NCBI RefSeq assembly: GCF_002198735.1
Contig: NZ_MWLO01000132.1
Location: 1 to 49,857 of the forward strand
Origin: Ideonella sp. A 288
Lineage (GTDB): Bacteria > Pseudomonadota > Gammaproteobacteria > Burkholderiales > Burkholderiaceae_C
Length of the DNA: 49,857 nt
Direction of reading: 5' to 3'
Below the pieces are notes generated by a model. The model searched no databases and had not been told where the DNA came from. It saw nothing but the letters and a program-made list of their open reading frames with translations. Shown in pieces: positions 8,984-16,812 of the stretch; the first letter of the stretch is position 1; the number at the start of each line of letters is the position of its first letter. Made by a program: the position numbers and the translations under genes.

Positions 8984-10942
8984 TCAGAAGGTGTAGGCCA
9001 GGCTGGCCGCGAAGAAGCTGCGGTCGCGCATCAGGTTACTGGTGCCGCCGCCCCAGAAGTGCGACACGCCGATCTGGCCCTTCCAGGTGCTGCTCTTGTC
9101 GAGCGTCACGCCCAGGAACAGCGACTTGCGGCCTTCGACGAACGGGATGGTGTTGGGCGAGATGCCGCGCACGTCGTGGACGAAGTCGATCTGCGGGATG
9201 ACGTTCAGGCCCAGGAAGGCGTCCGGGTAGGTCAGCGCCACCTCGAGCACATAGCCCCACGAGGTCTTGTTGGGCACCCCGTAGCTCGGGAAGATCAGGT
9301 ACGGGATGTTGGCCGTGTCGAGCTTCGGGTAGTGCGCCACCGCCACCTCGGCCAGCACGTAGCCTTCGGCCGCACCCAGGCTTTTCATGATGGCGCCGAT
9401 CGGCGAGTTCACCTCGATGAAGTAGAAGCCGGTCAGGTGGGCCTGCCACTTCTTCTCTTCGACATAGCCGCGGGTGTAGGTGCGGCAGGTGGCCGGGTCG
9501 TGCGTCTTGCCGGGGCCGGCCGACACGGCGTCGCCGGTGCCGAGCAGGCAGCTCACGCCGTCCATCACGCTGTAGCCCATGGCCTTGCCCGGCGCCAGGC
9601 CGGTGAACGGGAAGGCGAAGGCCGTGGCCAGGCCCGCGGGCACCGGCACGGTGGGGTCGATGGCCACCGAGTCGCGCGGCCGGTACGAGATCTCGGCACC
9701 CACCGCCACCGGGCCGGCCTTGGTGTTGAGCGAGAAGCCGAACAGGTCCTTGTCCTGGCCGTACTCATTGAAGTACGACAGGCCCAGCAGGTTGCCCTGC
9801 GAGGTGGGCGTCACCAGCGACGAGTTCTTTGCGTCCGCCACGAAGGACGTGAACGGCAGCTTGTCGTGGTAACGCATGTAGTAGAAGGCCAGTTCCGCGT
9901 CGATGCTCTTGGGCTTCAGGCGCATCGCCAGGCCGTACTGGCCGCGGTCGGGCGGCTCGCGGTCGCTGCGTTCGATGGGCACCACGTTCTCTCCGGGGGA
10001 GATGCGCGCGCCGGCACCGTCGCCGCAGGTGCCGGGCGTGAACGAGGTGACGCCGCCGATCGCGCAGAGGCCGAAGGTCGACGGCGCGTAGGCCGGCCGC
10101 TGGCCCTTGCCCACCACGTCGGCGCCGGAGAAGAAGGTGCCCACCGGGTCGAACTGGAAGCCGTTCCAGCGGAACTGGTAGTAGCCCTCGAGGTTGACCA
10201 GCGAGCTCAGGCCGGTGTTGAAGTACAGCATCGGCGCCGGGCGGAAGATCTCCTTCAGCTGCGTGCCGGGCGTGTGGTACTTGCGCAGGTCGAGCGGGTT
10301 GATGCTGTTGACGCCGCCGAGGATGAATACGTCCTCGCCCCAGCTGACCACCTGGTTGCCCAGCTTGATGGTGGTGGGCGCGCCGCCGATGGACAGGTCT
10401 TTCGAGATCCACAGGTCGAGCAGCTGCACGTTGCGGGCCGCCAGGTCCTTGGCGTCCTGCGACAGCGGCGTGGTGCGGGTGTTGTCGACCTTGGTGTCGA
10501 CCACCCAGGTGCCGCGGCCGAGGAACTTCCAGCCGTCGCCCCACTTCAGGCCCAGCTCGTGCGTGCCCTTCAGCGCCAGCGAGACGATGTCGCCCTTCTT
10601 GTAGTTGAGGTTGCCGTCGTCGCCATTGAGGAAGTTGAAGTCGGGGTTGGCCGCCGCGCCGCCACCGGCGCCGTGCAGGTTGGTGCCGATGGGGCCTTCG
10701 AATGGCACGTCGCCGCCATTGTCGTTGCCCAGGTTGGTGGCGAGCGGATTGCGCAGGCGCACCTGCAGGCCGTAGGACAGCGTGGTGTTGAAGTCACCGC
10801 GCAGGCCGCCTTCGGTCTCGAAGCTGATGGCCTGCGCGCCACCGGCGGCAGACACCAGGGCGGCGGCCAGGGCCACCCGCCGGATGGTGGCGCGAGGGGC
10901 CGTGCCGAGGGCCCTGCGGGCCAGGCTGGGATGCTGGGTCAT
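8984..10942 (-). CDS. DUF1302 outer-membrane beta-barrel protein
   Basis: 652-aa protein with a signal peptide (arginine-rich start, hydrophobic core, cleavage near AGGAQA, about residue 38) and a long alternating, aromatic-rich sequence ending in FFAASLAYTF. A C-terminal Phe is the usual outer-membrane barrel signal for BAM. Conserved DUF1302 segments are visible: ISFETEGGLRGDFNTTLSYG near the mature N-terminus and GNQVVSWGEDVFILGGVNSI (about 200-220). The start has an excellent GGAGGAG site. DUF1302 proteins are almost always encoded beside DUF1329; they are thought to be porin-like but lack a settled function. It sits between the DUF1329 gene (26-nt gap) and the RND transporter (73-nt gap). 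Confidence 0.9.
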   Translation of the reverse strand: MTQHPSLARRALGTAPRATIRRVALAAALVSAAGGAQAISFETEGGLRGDFNTTLSYGLQVRLRNPLATNLGNDNGGDVPFEGPIGTNLHGAGGGAAANPDFNFLNGDDGNLNYKKGDIVSLALKGTHELGLKWGDGWKFLGRGTWVVDTKVDNTRTTPLSQDAKDLAARNVQLLDLWISKDLSIGGAPTTIKLGNQVVSWGEDVFILGGVNSINPLDLRKYHTPGTQLKEIFRPAPMLYFNTGLSSLVNLEGYYQFRWNGFQFDPVGTFFSGADVVGKGQRPAYAPSTFGLCAIGGVTSFTPGTCGDGAGARISPGENVVPIERSDREPPDRGQYGLAMRLKPKSIDAELAFYYMRYHDKLPFTSFVADAKNSSLVTPTSQGNLLGLSYFNEYGQDKDLFGFSLNTKAGPVAVGAEISYRPRDSVAIDPTVPVPAGLATAFAFPFTGLAPGKAMGYSVMDGVSCLLGTGDAVSAGPGKTHDPATCRTYTRGYVEEKKWQAHLTGFYFIEVNSPIGAIMKSLGAAEGYVLAEVAVAHYPKLDTANIPYLIFPSYGVPNKTSWGYVLEVALTYPDAFLGLNVIPQIDFVHDVRGISPNTIPFVEGRKSLFLGVTLDKSSTWKGQIGVSHFWGGGTSNLMRDRSFFAASLAYTF

Positions 10943-10968
10943 GGTGGGTTCTCCTCCCGCGCGGTGGC

Positions 10969-12381
10969 TCAGCGGCCGCCGGCGCGACGCAGTTCATCGG
11001 CGTCGAAGCGCTTCGGGTCGATGCGACCCTCGCGTCCGGCGAGCCAGTCGACCTTGCCCTCCTGCGGCATGTTGTCGGCCATGTAGCGGCCGACGTTCAG
11101 GTCGTAGCTGATGTAGCCCTGGTACACGCAGGCCGGCAGCTCCCAGGCGCTGTACGGGTAGCTCTCCATCGAGCGCCAGATCTTGCCCTGCGCGTCGTAC
11201 AGGTCCTGCACCACGGCCATCCAGGTGTCCTCGTCGAGGTAGATCACGCGCTTGGGGAACAGGTGGCGCATGCCGGACTTGACCGTGGCCTCGATCTTCC
11301 AGACGCGGTGCAGTTCGTAGCGGATCAGGTCGCGCTGCGGGTAGTCGGGCCCGAAGATGTCCTTGAACTTCTTGCTGGTGTCGTTGAACTTGAAGGTGTT
11401 GTACGGGATGTAGAGCTCCTGCTTGCCGACCACCTTCCAGTCGTAGCGGTCGAGCGGGCCCGAGAACATCGGGTACTGGTCGACCATCAGCAGGTTCTCG
11501 TAGCCCGGCACCGGGTTGTCGTAGCTGAAGGTGGGCGAGCGGCGCACGCGGCGCTGGCCGGGGAAGTACAGCCAGGCGTCGTTGGCCTTGTCGAGGAAAT
11601 AGTGGATGAGGATCATCTCGCCCGCGCGCGCGGCCGGGGACACCACCTCATTGAGCAGCTTGTACTCGATGCCCTCGGATTCGGCCATCGACTTGGCCTT
11701 GGTCGAGCCGAAGGGCGTGAGCGTCCACTGGTCCTGCACCAGAGGCACGAAGTCGCCGCCCTTGGGCTGCGAGAAGATCGTCGCGTAACGCTCGATGCGG
11801 CCCTCGCCCGTCCAGTGCAGCTTGTGGTTCCACATCGCCTCGGCGCCGTTCTTCGGGATCGGGAACGGCACGCCGCCGGGCGTGGCCTTGGCCATGTCCC
11901 AGCCGTTGGGGGCCATCGCCGCGCCGGTGGCGTTGGCGCGCGAGCGCTCGTACACCGCATCGGGATAGCCGCAGGAGCGGCGCGACGGGTACACGTTCAT
12001 CTTGTAGCCCTTGAGCTGCTTGATGAGCGCGAGCTGGCCTTCGGACAGCTTGTCCTTGTGCTTGTCGGCGCTGGCGGCGTCGATCGAGAACAACACCGCA
12101 TCGGACGCGTAGGGGTCGGGCCGCGGCTGGCCGGGCTTCCAGCTGCCCGGCGCCTTCAGGTCGCCGCCCTTCCACTCGGGGATGCTGCCGTCCTTGTTGG
12201 CGGCGCGCTCGGCGCCCACCGGGGTGAGTTCCTTGCCGAGCTTGGCCGCCTCTTGTTCGGTGGCCGCGGGGGCGGCGCCGGCCAGGGCCATCAGCGCCGA
12301 GCCGGCCAGCACCGCCCGCGCCGATCCGGCGAGTGCGGACCGTGCCGCGTTGCACAAACCAGAAAGCCGCATGCGAGACAT
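10969..12381 (-). CDS. DUF1329 periplasmic protein (LolB-like fold family)
   Basis: 470-aa exported protein and first gene of the minus-strand operon. The signal peptide spans about residues 1-40 (hydrophobic core ending AGAAPA). The mature part starts with the typical DUF1329 block LGKELTPVGAERAANKDGSI. The long central region rich in Trp and Tyr (PGQRRVRRSPTFSYDN, WRSMESYPYSAWELP) is characteristic. DUF1329 members are predicted to adopt a LolA/LolB-like lipid-binding fold, which makes a periplasmic shuttle for a hydrophobic ligand plausible. The open frame extends about 120 codons upstream, but the ATG at 12381 is preferred: it has a GAGGAGGAG ribosome-binding site and starts the signal peptide. 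Confidence 0.9.
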   Translation of the reverse strand: MSRMRLSGLCNAARSALAGSARAVLAGSALMALAGAAPAATEQEAAKLGKELTPVGAERAANKDGSIPEWKGGDLKAPGSWKPGQPRPDPYASDAVLFSIDAASADKHKDKLSEGQLALIKQLKGYKMNVYPSRRSCGYPDAVYERSRANATGAAMAPNGWDMAKATPGGVPFPIPKNGAEAMWNHKLHWTGEGRIERYATIFSQPKGGDFVPLVQDQWTLTPFGSTKAKSMAESEGIEYKLLNEVVSPAARAGEMILIHYFLDKANDAWLYFPGQRRVRRSPTFSYDNPVPGYENLLMVDQYPMFSGPLDRYDWKVVGKQELYIPYNTFKFNDTSKKFKDIFGPDYPQRDLIRYELHRVWKIEATVKSGMRHLFPKRVIYLDEDTWMAVVQDLYDAQGKIWRSMESYPYSAWELPACVYQGYISYDLNVGRYMADNMPQEGKVDWLAGREGRIDPKRFDADELRRAGGR

Positions 12382-12719
12382 GGTGGGTCTCCTCCTCGTG
12401 ACAAAGATCGGGCCCGCCCGCCTGCAGGCGGTGGATGGGCGATGGCGGATGGTCGATCGGGGCCGCAGGCCGCCGTTAGCCCGATCCGGCAATCCTGTCC
12501 GGCCACGGGCGGTACCCTGCGGAGGTCCATCGAACGACGGCCCGGCAACCCCGAGAAGTCGCTTGCCGAATCCGGATACTGGTGTTTCACTTGCGGGGTC
12601 GCGCGCCATGGCCAGGCGCCCGCCGGAATCATCACGCGCCGCAAGATGCATGCTGCAACACGGCTGCAACGAAGCGGCGGGACACTCCAGGCCTTGCCCG
12701 ATTCCCCAGGAGACACCCG
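12382..12719. other. Divergent intergenic region (338 bp)
   Basis: Separates the DUF1329 operon (minus) from the small hypothetical gene (plus), so it must carry promoters for both. I see no convincing -35/-10 pair, riboswitch or strong palindrome. The frames that cross it are unstructured extensions of the flanking genes. Confidence 0.5.
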
Positions 12720-13130
12720 ATGACCGATGCCGACGTCCCATCGAACGCCGCTGCCGCCGAGATCGGACCCCTGGTGGGCGCCGTCTACCAGACGGCCCCG
12801 CCGGCCGAGCGCCGCCGCCTGATCGAGCACCTGATGCGCCCGCTGGGCCTGTTGAGCATGGCCGCGGTGGCCGGCGGCGTGTTCACCGCCATCCGACTGC
12901 GCAGCGGCTGGGATTCGATGCAGGTGCGCCTGGACGACACGCTGAACATCGGCGCCACCGAGGTGTCGGCGCTGGCCGACATGGTGCAGCAGGTGGACGC
13001 TGAGGCATTGGACGGCCTGGCCCGCCTGCTGATGGCCAGCCCCGCCCTGGCCGGCACGACGGCGGCCGTGTTGCTGCTGCGCGCCCTGAAGGCCCGCCGG
13101 GGCGGACGCTCGGGGCAGGTCCTCGGCTGA
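12720..13130 (+). CDS. Small hypothetical protein with two hydrophobic segments
   Basis: 136 aa, start ATG at 12720 after a CAGGAG site. Two hydrophobic stretches, LGLLSMAAVAGGVFTAI (about 42-58) and PALAGTTAAVLLLRAL (about 104-119), flank a polar, probably helical segment (SALADMVQQVDAEALDGLARL), suggesting a small membrane protein with an amphipathic loop. I recognise no family. It is divergent from the DUF1329 operon and co-directional with the lipoprotein gene 155 bp downstream. Start and coding status are supported by the ribosome-binding site and by typical high-GC third positions. Confidence 0.65.
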   Translation: MTDADVPSNAAAAEIGPLVGAVYQTAPPAERRRLIEHLMRPLGLLSMAAVAGGVFTAIRLRSGWDSMQVRLDDTLNIGATEVSALADMVQQVDAEALDGLARLLMASPALAGTTAAVLLLRALKARRGGRSGQVLG

Positions 13131-13285
13131 GGTGCCGAGGCGTCACCGGCGTCCCCACATGCCGGCAATCGGCCATCGTACGAACTCTTTCGTCCGCTTT
13201 ACCCTGCAGCAAAGGTTGCGGTCATCCCCGCCCGACGGGGCACGTTGATCACTCTGGCGGCGCGTGGTCCGCTCAGGAGAAGAAC

Positions 13286-13480
13286 GTGAAGCGCATGTCC
13301 AGTCTGATCAAGCTCGCCACCCTCGCCGCCCTCGGCATCTCGCTCAGCGGCTGCATCGTGCTGCCGTGGGGCGGCCACCGCCATGGCGGCCATGGCGGGT
13401 ATCGCCACCTGTCCGCGACGCAGGCGCAGCCGGCGATGGCCGAAGCGCCGCGCGGATCGTCCTACGCCCGCGGACAATGA
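13286..13480 (+). CDS. Small lipoprotein
   Basis: 64 aa starting at GTG 13286 (CAGGAG site 8-13 nt upstream). A basic start, a hydrophobic stretch and the lipobox LSGC (lipidated Cys about residue 23) define a type II signal peptide. The mature peptide is only ~42 residues, His/Gly-rich at first (GGHRHGGHGGYRH), then Ala/Gln-rich. The His-rich stretch could bind metal, but with no family match that is speculative. An internal ATG four codons in is an alternative start. Confidence 0.72.
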   Translation: MKRMSSLIKLATLAALGISLSGCIVLPWGGHRHGGHGGYRHLSATQAQPAMAEAPRGSSYARGQ

Positions 13481-13485
13481 GTCGG

Positions 13486-13505
13486 CAGCCGATCGTCGTC
13501 GGCTG
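13486..13505. terminator. Hairpin after the small lipoprotein gene
   Basis: Perfect 7-bp stem CAGCCGA / TCGGCTG with a 6-nt loop, 5 nt after the lipoprotein stop. It lies between convergent genes; no U-tract. Confidence 0.4.
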
Positions 13506-13538
13506 ATCCTCGGCGGATGATGCCGCATGGGCAGCGGT

Positions 13539-13556
13539 GCGCCGCGCAAGCGGCGC
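13539..13556. terminator. Hairpin between convergent lipoprotein and binding-protein genes
   Basis: Perfect 7-bp stem GCGCCGC / GCGGCGC with a GCAA tetraloop, 13 nt beyond the stop of the minus-strand solute-binding-protein gene. Probably serves as its terminator; no clear U-tract. Confidence 0.45.
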
Positions 13557-13569
13557 GCCCCAACAGCGT

Positions 13570-15156
13570 TCACTGCTTCTTCAGGTTCCAGTAAAGGTGG
13601 CCGTTGCTGACGAAGAAGCCACTCACCTGGCGCCCGGCGGCCAGCGGCACGTCCACCTCGCCCAGCGGTGCGTGGGTGCCGATCTCGAAGGCGCGGGTCT
13701 GGATCGCATCAGCCAGCTTCTTCTTGGCCGGCTCGTCGGTGGCGCGCAGGAACTGGTCGCGCAGCGCCATCAGCGCGTCGTCCTTGGCCCAGCCGAACCA
13801 GCCTGACTTCTCGCCGCGCGTGTCCATCGTCGGGTTGCTGATCGGGTTCCAGATGTCGTGGGCCTGCCAGCCGGTGATCAGCATGTTCCAGCCGCCCTTG
13901 TCCGGCGCGTCCTTCTTGGCGCGGCGGCCGACCAGGGTCTGCCAGTCCATCGCCTGCAGGTCAACCTTGAAGCCGGCCTGGCGCAGCAATTGGGCCGCCA
14001 CGTCGGGCAGCTTCTGGATCGCCGCCAGGTCGGTGGGCTTCATCAGCACCACCGGCGTGCCGTCGTAACCCGATGCCTTGAGCAACTCCTGCGCCTTCTT
14101 CATGTTGCTCTTGCTCTGGATGTCGCTGCCCGCCGCGCTGCCGTATGGCGTGCCGCACATGAACATGCCCGGGCAAGTGCGGTAGAGCTCCTTCACGCCC
14201 ACCTGCGCGCGCAGGAACGGCTCCTGCGCGAACGCGGCCAGTGCGGCCTGCCGCACCTTGGGATTGTCGAAGGGCTTGTGCAGGTGGTTGAACCGCGCCA
14301 TGTACTGCAGGCCGAGGTTGGCCACCCTGGGGATCTGCAGCTTGGGGTCGGCCTTGACAGTCTCGTAGTGGTCGAACGACAGCTGCTCGATGATGTCGAC
14401 CTCGCCCTTCTGCAGCGCGTTCACCTGCGCCTGCGCATCGCGCAGCGCCAGGTTCCATTCCACGCGGTCGACGTACACGCGCTTGCCGCCCGTCGTGCCC
14501 GACGGCGGCTCGCTGCGCGGCACGTACTTGGCGAACTTGGTGTACACGGCCTTGTCGCCGGGCTTGAATTCGTCCTTCTTGAAGACGTAGGGGCCCGAGC
14601 CGATGTGCTCTTCGATCTGCTTGAACGCATCGGTGTCGGCGATGCGCTTGGGCATGATGAAGGGCACGTTCGACGACGGCTTGCCCAGCGCCTCGAGCAC
14701 GAAGCCGCAGGCCTCGCCCAGGAAGATGCGGAAGGTGTCGGGCGCCGGCGTGTCCATGCGCTGCACGAACTGCATCAGCGCCGAGCCCATGGCGTCGCGC
14801 TTGCCCCAGCGCTGCAGGCTGGCCACGACGTCCTCGCTGGTCACCGGCTTGCCGTCGTGGAACTCGAGGCCCTTGCGCAGCTTGAAGGTCCACAGGCGAT
14901 GGTCGGCGCTTTCGGTCCAGCTCTCGACCATCTGCGGCTTGATCTGGTTCTTCTCGTCGGTGCCGAACAGCGTGTCGTAGACCATGTAGCCGTGGTTGCG
15001 GCTCATGTAGGCGGTGGTCCAGATCGGGTCGAGGATCGCCAGGTTGGAGTGCGGCACGATGCGCAGCACGTTGGCCTGCGCGATGGCGCCGGTGTGGACG
15101 AATGTGGCGCCGGCGGCCAGGGCGAGCGCGGCGAGGGTTCTGCGGTGGAATTTCAT
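13570..15156 (-). CDS. Family-5 (dipeptide/oligopeptide-type) ABC solute-binding protein
   Basis: 528-aa periplasmic binding protein. The signal peptide spans about residues 1-27 (basic MKFHRR, hydrophobic core, AIAQA cleavage). The mature protein opens like SBP_bac_5 members: PHSNLAILDPIWTTAY, then GYMVYDTLFGTDE and WTFKLRKGLEFHDGKPVTSEDV, the family signature region. Length is normal. The start at 15156 is chosen for the signal peptide; an upstream open extension is not signal-like. It lies 88 bp downstream of the D-aminoacylase-type gene in the same direction, suggesting that its ligand is an acylated D-amino acid or D-peptide. No permease or ATPase is adjacent; the full transporter 4 kb away could serve it. 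Confidence 0.9.
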   Translation of the reverse strand: MKFHRRTLAALALAAGATFVHTGAIAQANVLRIVPHSNLAILDPIWTTAYMSRNHGYMVYDTLFGTDEKNQIKPQMVESWTESADHRLWTFKLRKGLEFHDGKPVTSEDVVASLQRWGKRDAMGSALMQFVQRMDTPAPDTFRIFLGEACGFVLEALGKPSSNVPFIMPKRIADTDAFKQIEEHIGSGPYVFKKDEFKPGDKAVYTKFAKYVPRSEPPSGTTGGKRVYVDRVEWNLALRDAQAQVNALQKGEVDIIEQLSFDHYETVKADPKLQIPRVANLGLQYMARFNHLHKPFDNPKVRQAALAAFAQEPFLRAQVGVKELYRTCPGMFMCGTPYGSAAGSDIQSKSNMKKAQELLKASGYDGTPVVLMKPTDLAAIQKLPDVAAQLLRQAGFKVDLQAMDWQTLVGRRAKKDAPDKGGWNMLITGWQAHDIWNPISNPTMDTRGEKSGWFGWAKDDALMALRDQFLRATDEPAKKKLADAIQTRAFEIGTHAPLGEVDVPLAAGRQVSGFFVSNGHLYWNLKKQ

Positions 15157-15244
15157 CGGGGAGACCTCGGGAAGATCGATGGTCGGCCCTCGGACATCCC
15201 AAAGGCCATGTGCACATTGTGGTCTCGCCGAATGGGTGCCCCGC

Positions 15245-16747
15245 TCAGGGTAGACGCGCAACGGCCGCCGTGCCCGCGCCCCGGCCGGTGCGCACGATGA
15301 CCTGGCCCTGCCGCGCCCCGGCGTGCGCGCCCTGGCGCCAGGTGATGGCGCCGTTGACGATGACCACGTCGATGCCAGCGGCCACGCGCTGGGGGTCGTC
15401 GTAGCGGGCGGTGTCGAGCACGGTGTCGGGGTCGAACACCACCACGTCGGCGGGCCGGCCGACGGCCAGCGTGCCGCGGTCGTGCAGGCCGAAGTTGCGT
15501 GCGGTCAGGCCGGTCATCTTCCACACCGCGGTCTCGAGGGGGAACAGGCCCAGGTCGCGGCTGTAGTGCCCCAGCACCCGCGGGAAGGTGCCCCACAGCC
15601 GCGGGTGCGGCTTGTCGCCGATGGGGATGCCGTCCGAGCCGATCATCGTCTCGTCGAAAGCCAGGATGCGCTGCACGTCGCCCTCGTCCATCATGAAGTA
15701 GATGGCGCTGCCGGGCTGCAGGCGGCGCGCCGCCTCGTCGCGCGGCACGCCCCATTCGGCGGCGATGTCGGCCAGGTCGCGACCGGCGCATTCGGGGTGC
15801 GGCACGCTGGAGGCGATCAGCACGCGGCCGTCGATCAAGCCGCGGTCGGTGCGGATCATCGTCGACCCGGCGGTGTAGGGATAACAGTCCAAGGACACGC
15901 ACTGGCACTGCATGGCCCGACGCACGTGGGCCAGCGTCTGCGCCGACTTGCCGAAGTTGTGCGGCAGCTGCACCTTGTGGTGCGACAGCACCACCGGCAC
16001 GTCGAGCTCGCGGCCGATGCGCAGGGCCTCGTCCATCGCCGCCGTCATCGCGTCGGCCTCGTCGCGCAGGTGGGTGGCGTAGAGCGCCCCGGTGCCGGTG
16101 AGCGGGCGGCCGAGTTCGATGATCTCCTCGGTGCTGGCCGCCGCGGCCGGCGGATAGAAGGTGCCGGTGGACAGGCCCACCGCGCCGGCGTCCAGCGCCT
16201 CCTGCAGCAGGCCCTGCATCGCGGCGATCTCGCCGGCCGTGGCGCTGCGATCGAGATCGGCCACCGCCGTCACGCGCAGCGTGGTGTGGCCGACCAGCGG
16301 CACCACGTTGACCGACGCCGGCGTGCGCCGCAGCGCGTCGAGGAAGTCGGCAAAGGTCTCGAACGGCGCACGGGCGTCTGCGTCGAGCAGGTTCAGCGGC
16401 GCCGGCAGCGGCCCGCCCGCACGCAGGGGTGCAAGGCTGATGCCGCAGTTGCCGGTGACCACCGTGGTCACGCCCTGCGACACCTTGAACACCATCTCGG
16501 GCGTGGCCAGCAGCGCCTGGTCGTCGTGGGTGTGCGAATCGATGAAGCCGGGGGCCACGATGCGGCCGGTGGCATCCAGGGTCTGTCGCGCCGCGCGCCC
16601 GCGCAGGTCACCGAGGGCCGCGATGCGGCCATCGAGCAGGCCAACGTCGGCCTCGAAGCGTGGCGCCTTCGTGCCGTCGATGACGGTGCCGCCGGTGATC
16701 AGCAGGTCGAACACCGGGGCCGGTGCGGTGGCGAGGGGGTTCGTCAT
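15245..16747 (-). CDS. D-aminoacylase / N-acyl-D-amino-acid deacylase family amidohydrolase
   Basis: 500-aa zinc hydrolase expected to cleave N-acyl-D-amino acids to a carboxylate and a D-amino acid. The composite amidohydrolase pattern is complete: HTH in GFIDSHTHDD (H72, H74), the bridging Cys in VVTGNCGIS (C101), H226 in ATHLRDEAD, H257 in VLSHHK and the catalytic Asp in MIGSDGIP (D372). These match the metal and catalytic positions of D-aminoacylases. The C-terminal sandwich returns with GRPADVVVFDPDTV. The ATG at 16747 lacks a good ribosome-binding site, so the start is moderately certain. It lies 65 bp downstream of the CorA-like gene. The exact acyl and amino-acid specificity is not predictable. 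Confidence 0.9.
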   Translation of the reverse strand: MTNPLATAPAPVFDLLITGGTVIDGTKAPRFEADVGLLDGRIAALGDLRGRAARQTLDATGRIVAPGFIDSHTHDDQALLATPEMVFKVSQGVTTVVTGNCGISLAPLRAGGPLPAPLNLLDADARAPFETFADFLDALRRTPASVNVVPLVGHTTLRVTAVADLDRSATAGEIAAMQGLLQEALDAGAVGLSTGTFYPPAAAASTEEIIELGRPLTGTGALYATHLRDEADAMTAAMDEALRIGRELDVPVVLSHHKVQLPHNFGKSAQTLAHVRRAMQCQCVSLDCYPYTAGSTMIRTDRGLIDGRVLIASSVPHPECAGRDLADIAAEWGVPRDEAARRLQPGSAIYFMMDEGDVQRILAFDETMIGSDGIPIGDKPHPRLWGTFPRVLGHYSRDLGLFPLETAVWKMTGLTARNFGLHDRGTLAVGRPADVVVFDPDTVLDTARYDDPQRVAAGIDVVIVNGAITWRQGAHAGARQGQVIVRTGRGAGTAAVARLP

Positions 16748-16812
16748 GTCGATGGGCACCACGGTGGACGGTTGGGCAGCAGGAACGGGTGCGATGCAGC
16801 GGCCGGGCCAGG

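Noticed and set aside
3785-9201. Further long plus-strand frames opposite the lipid operon
   Set aside because: They are antisense to genes with clear family motifs and have biased, domain-free composition.
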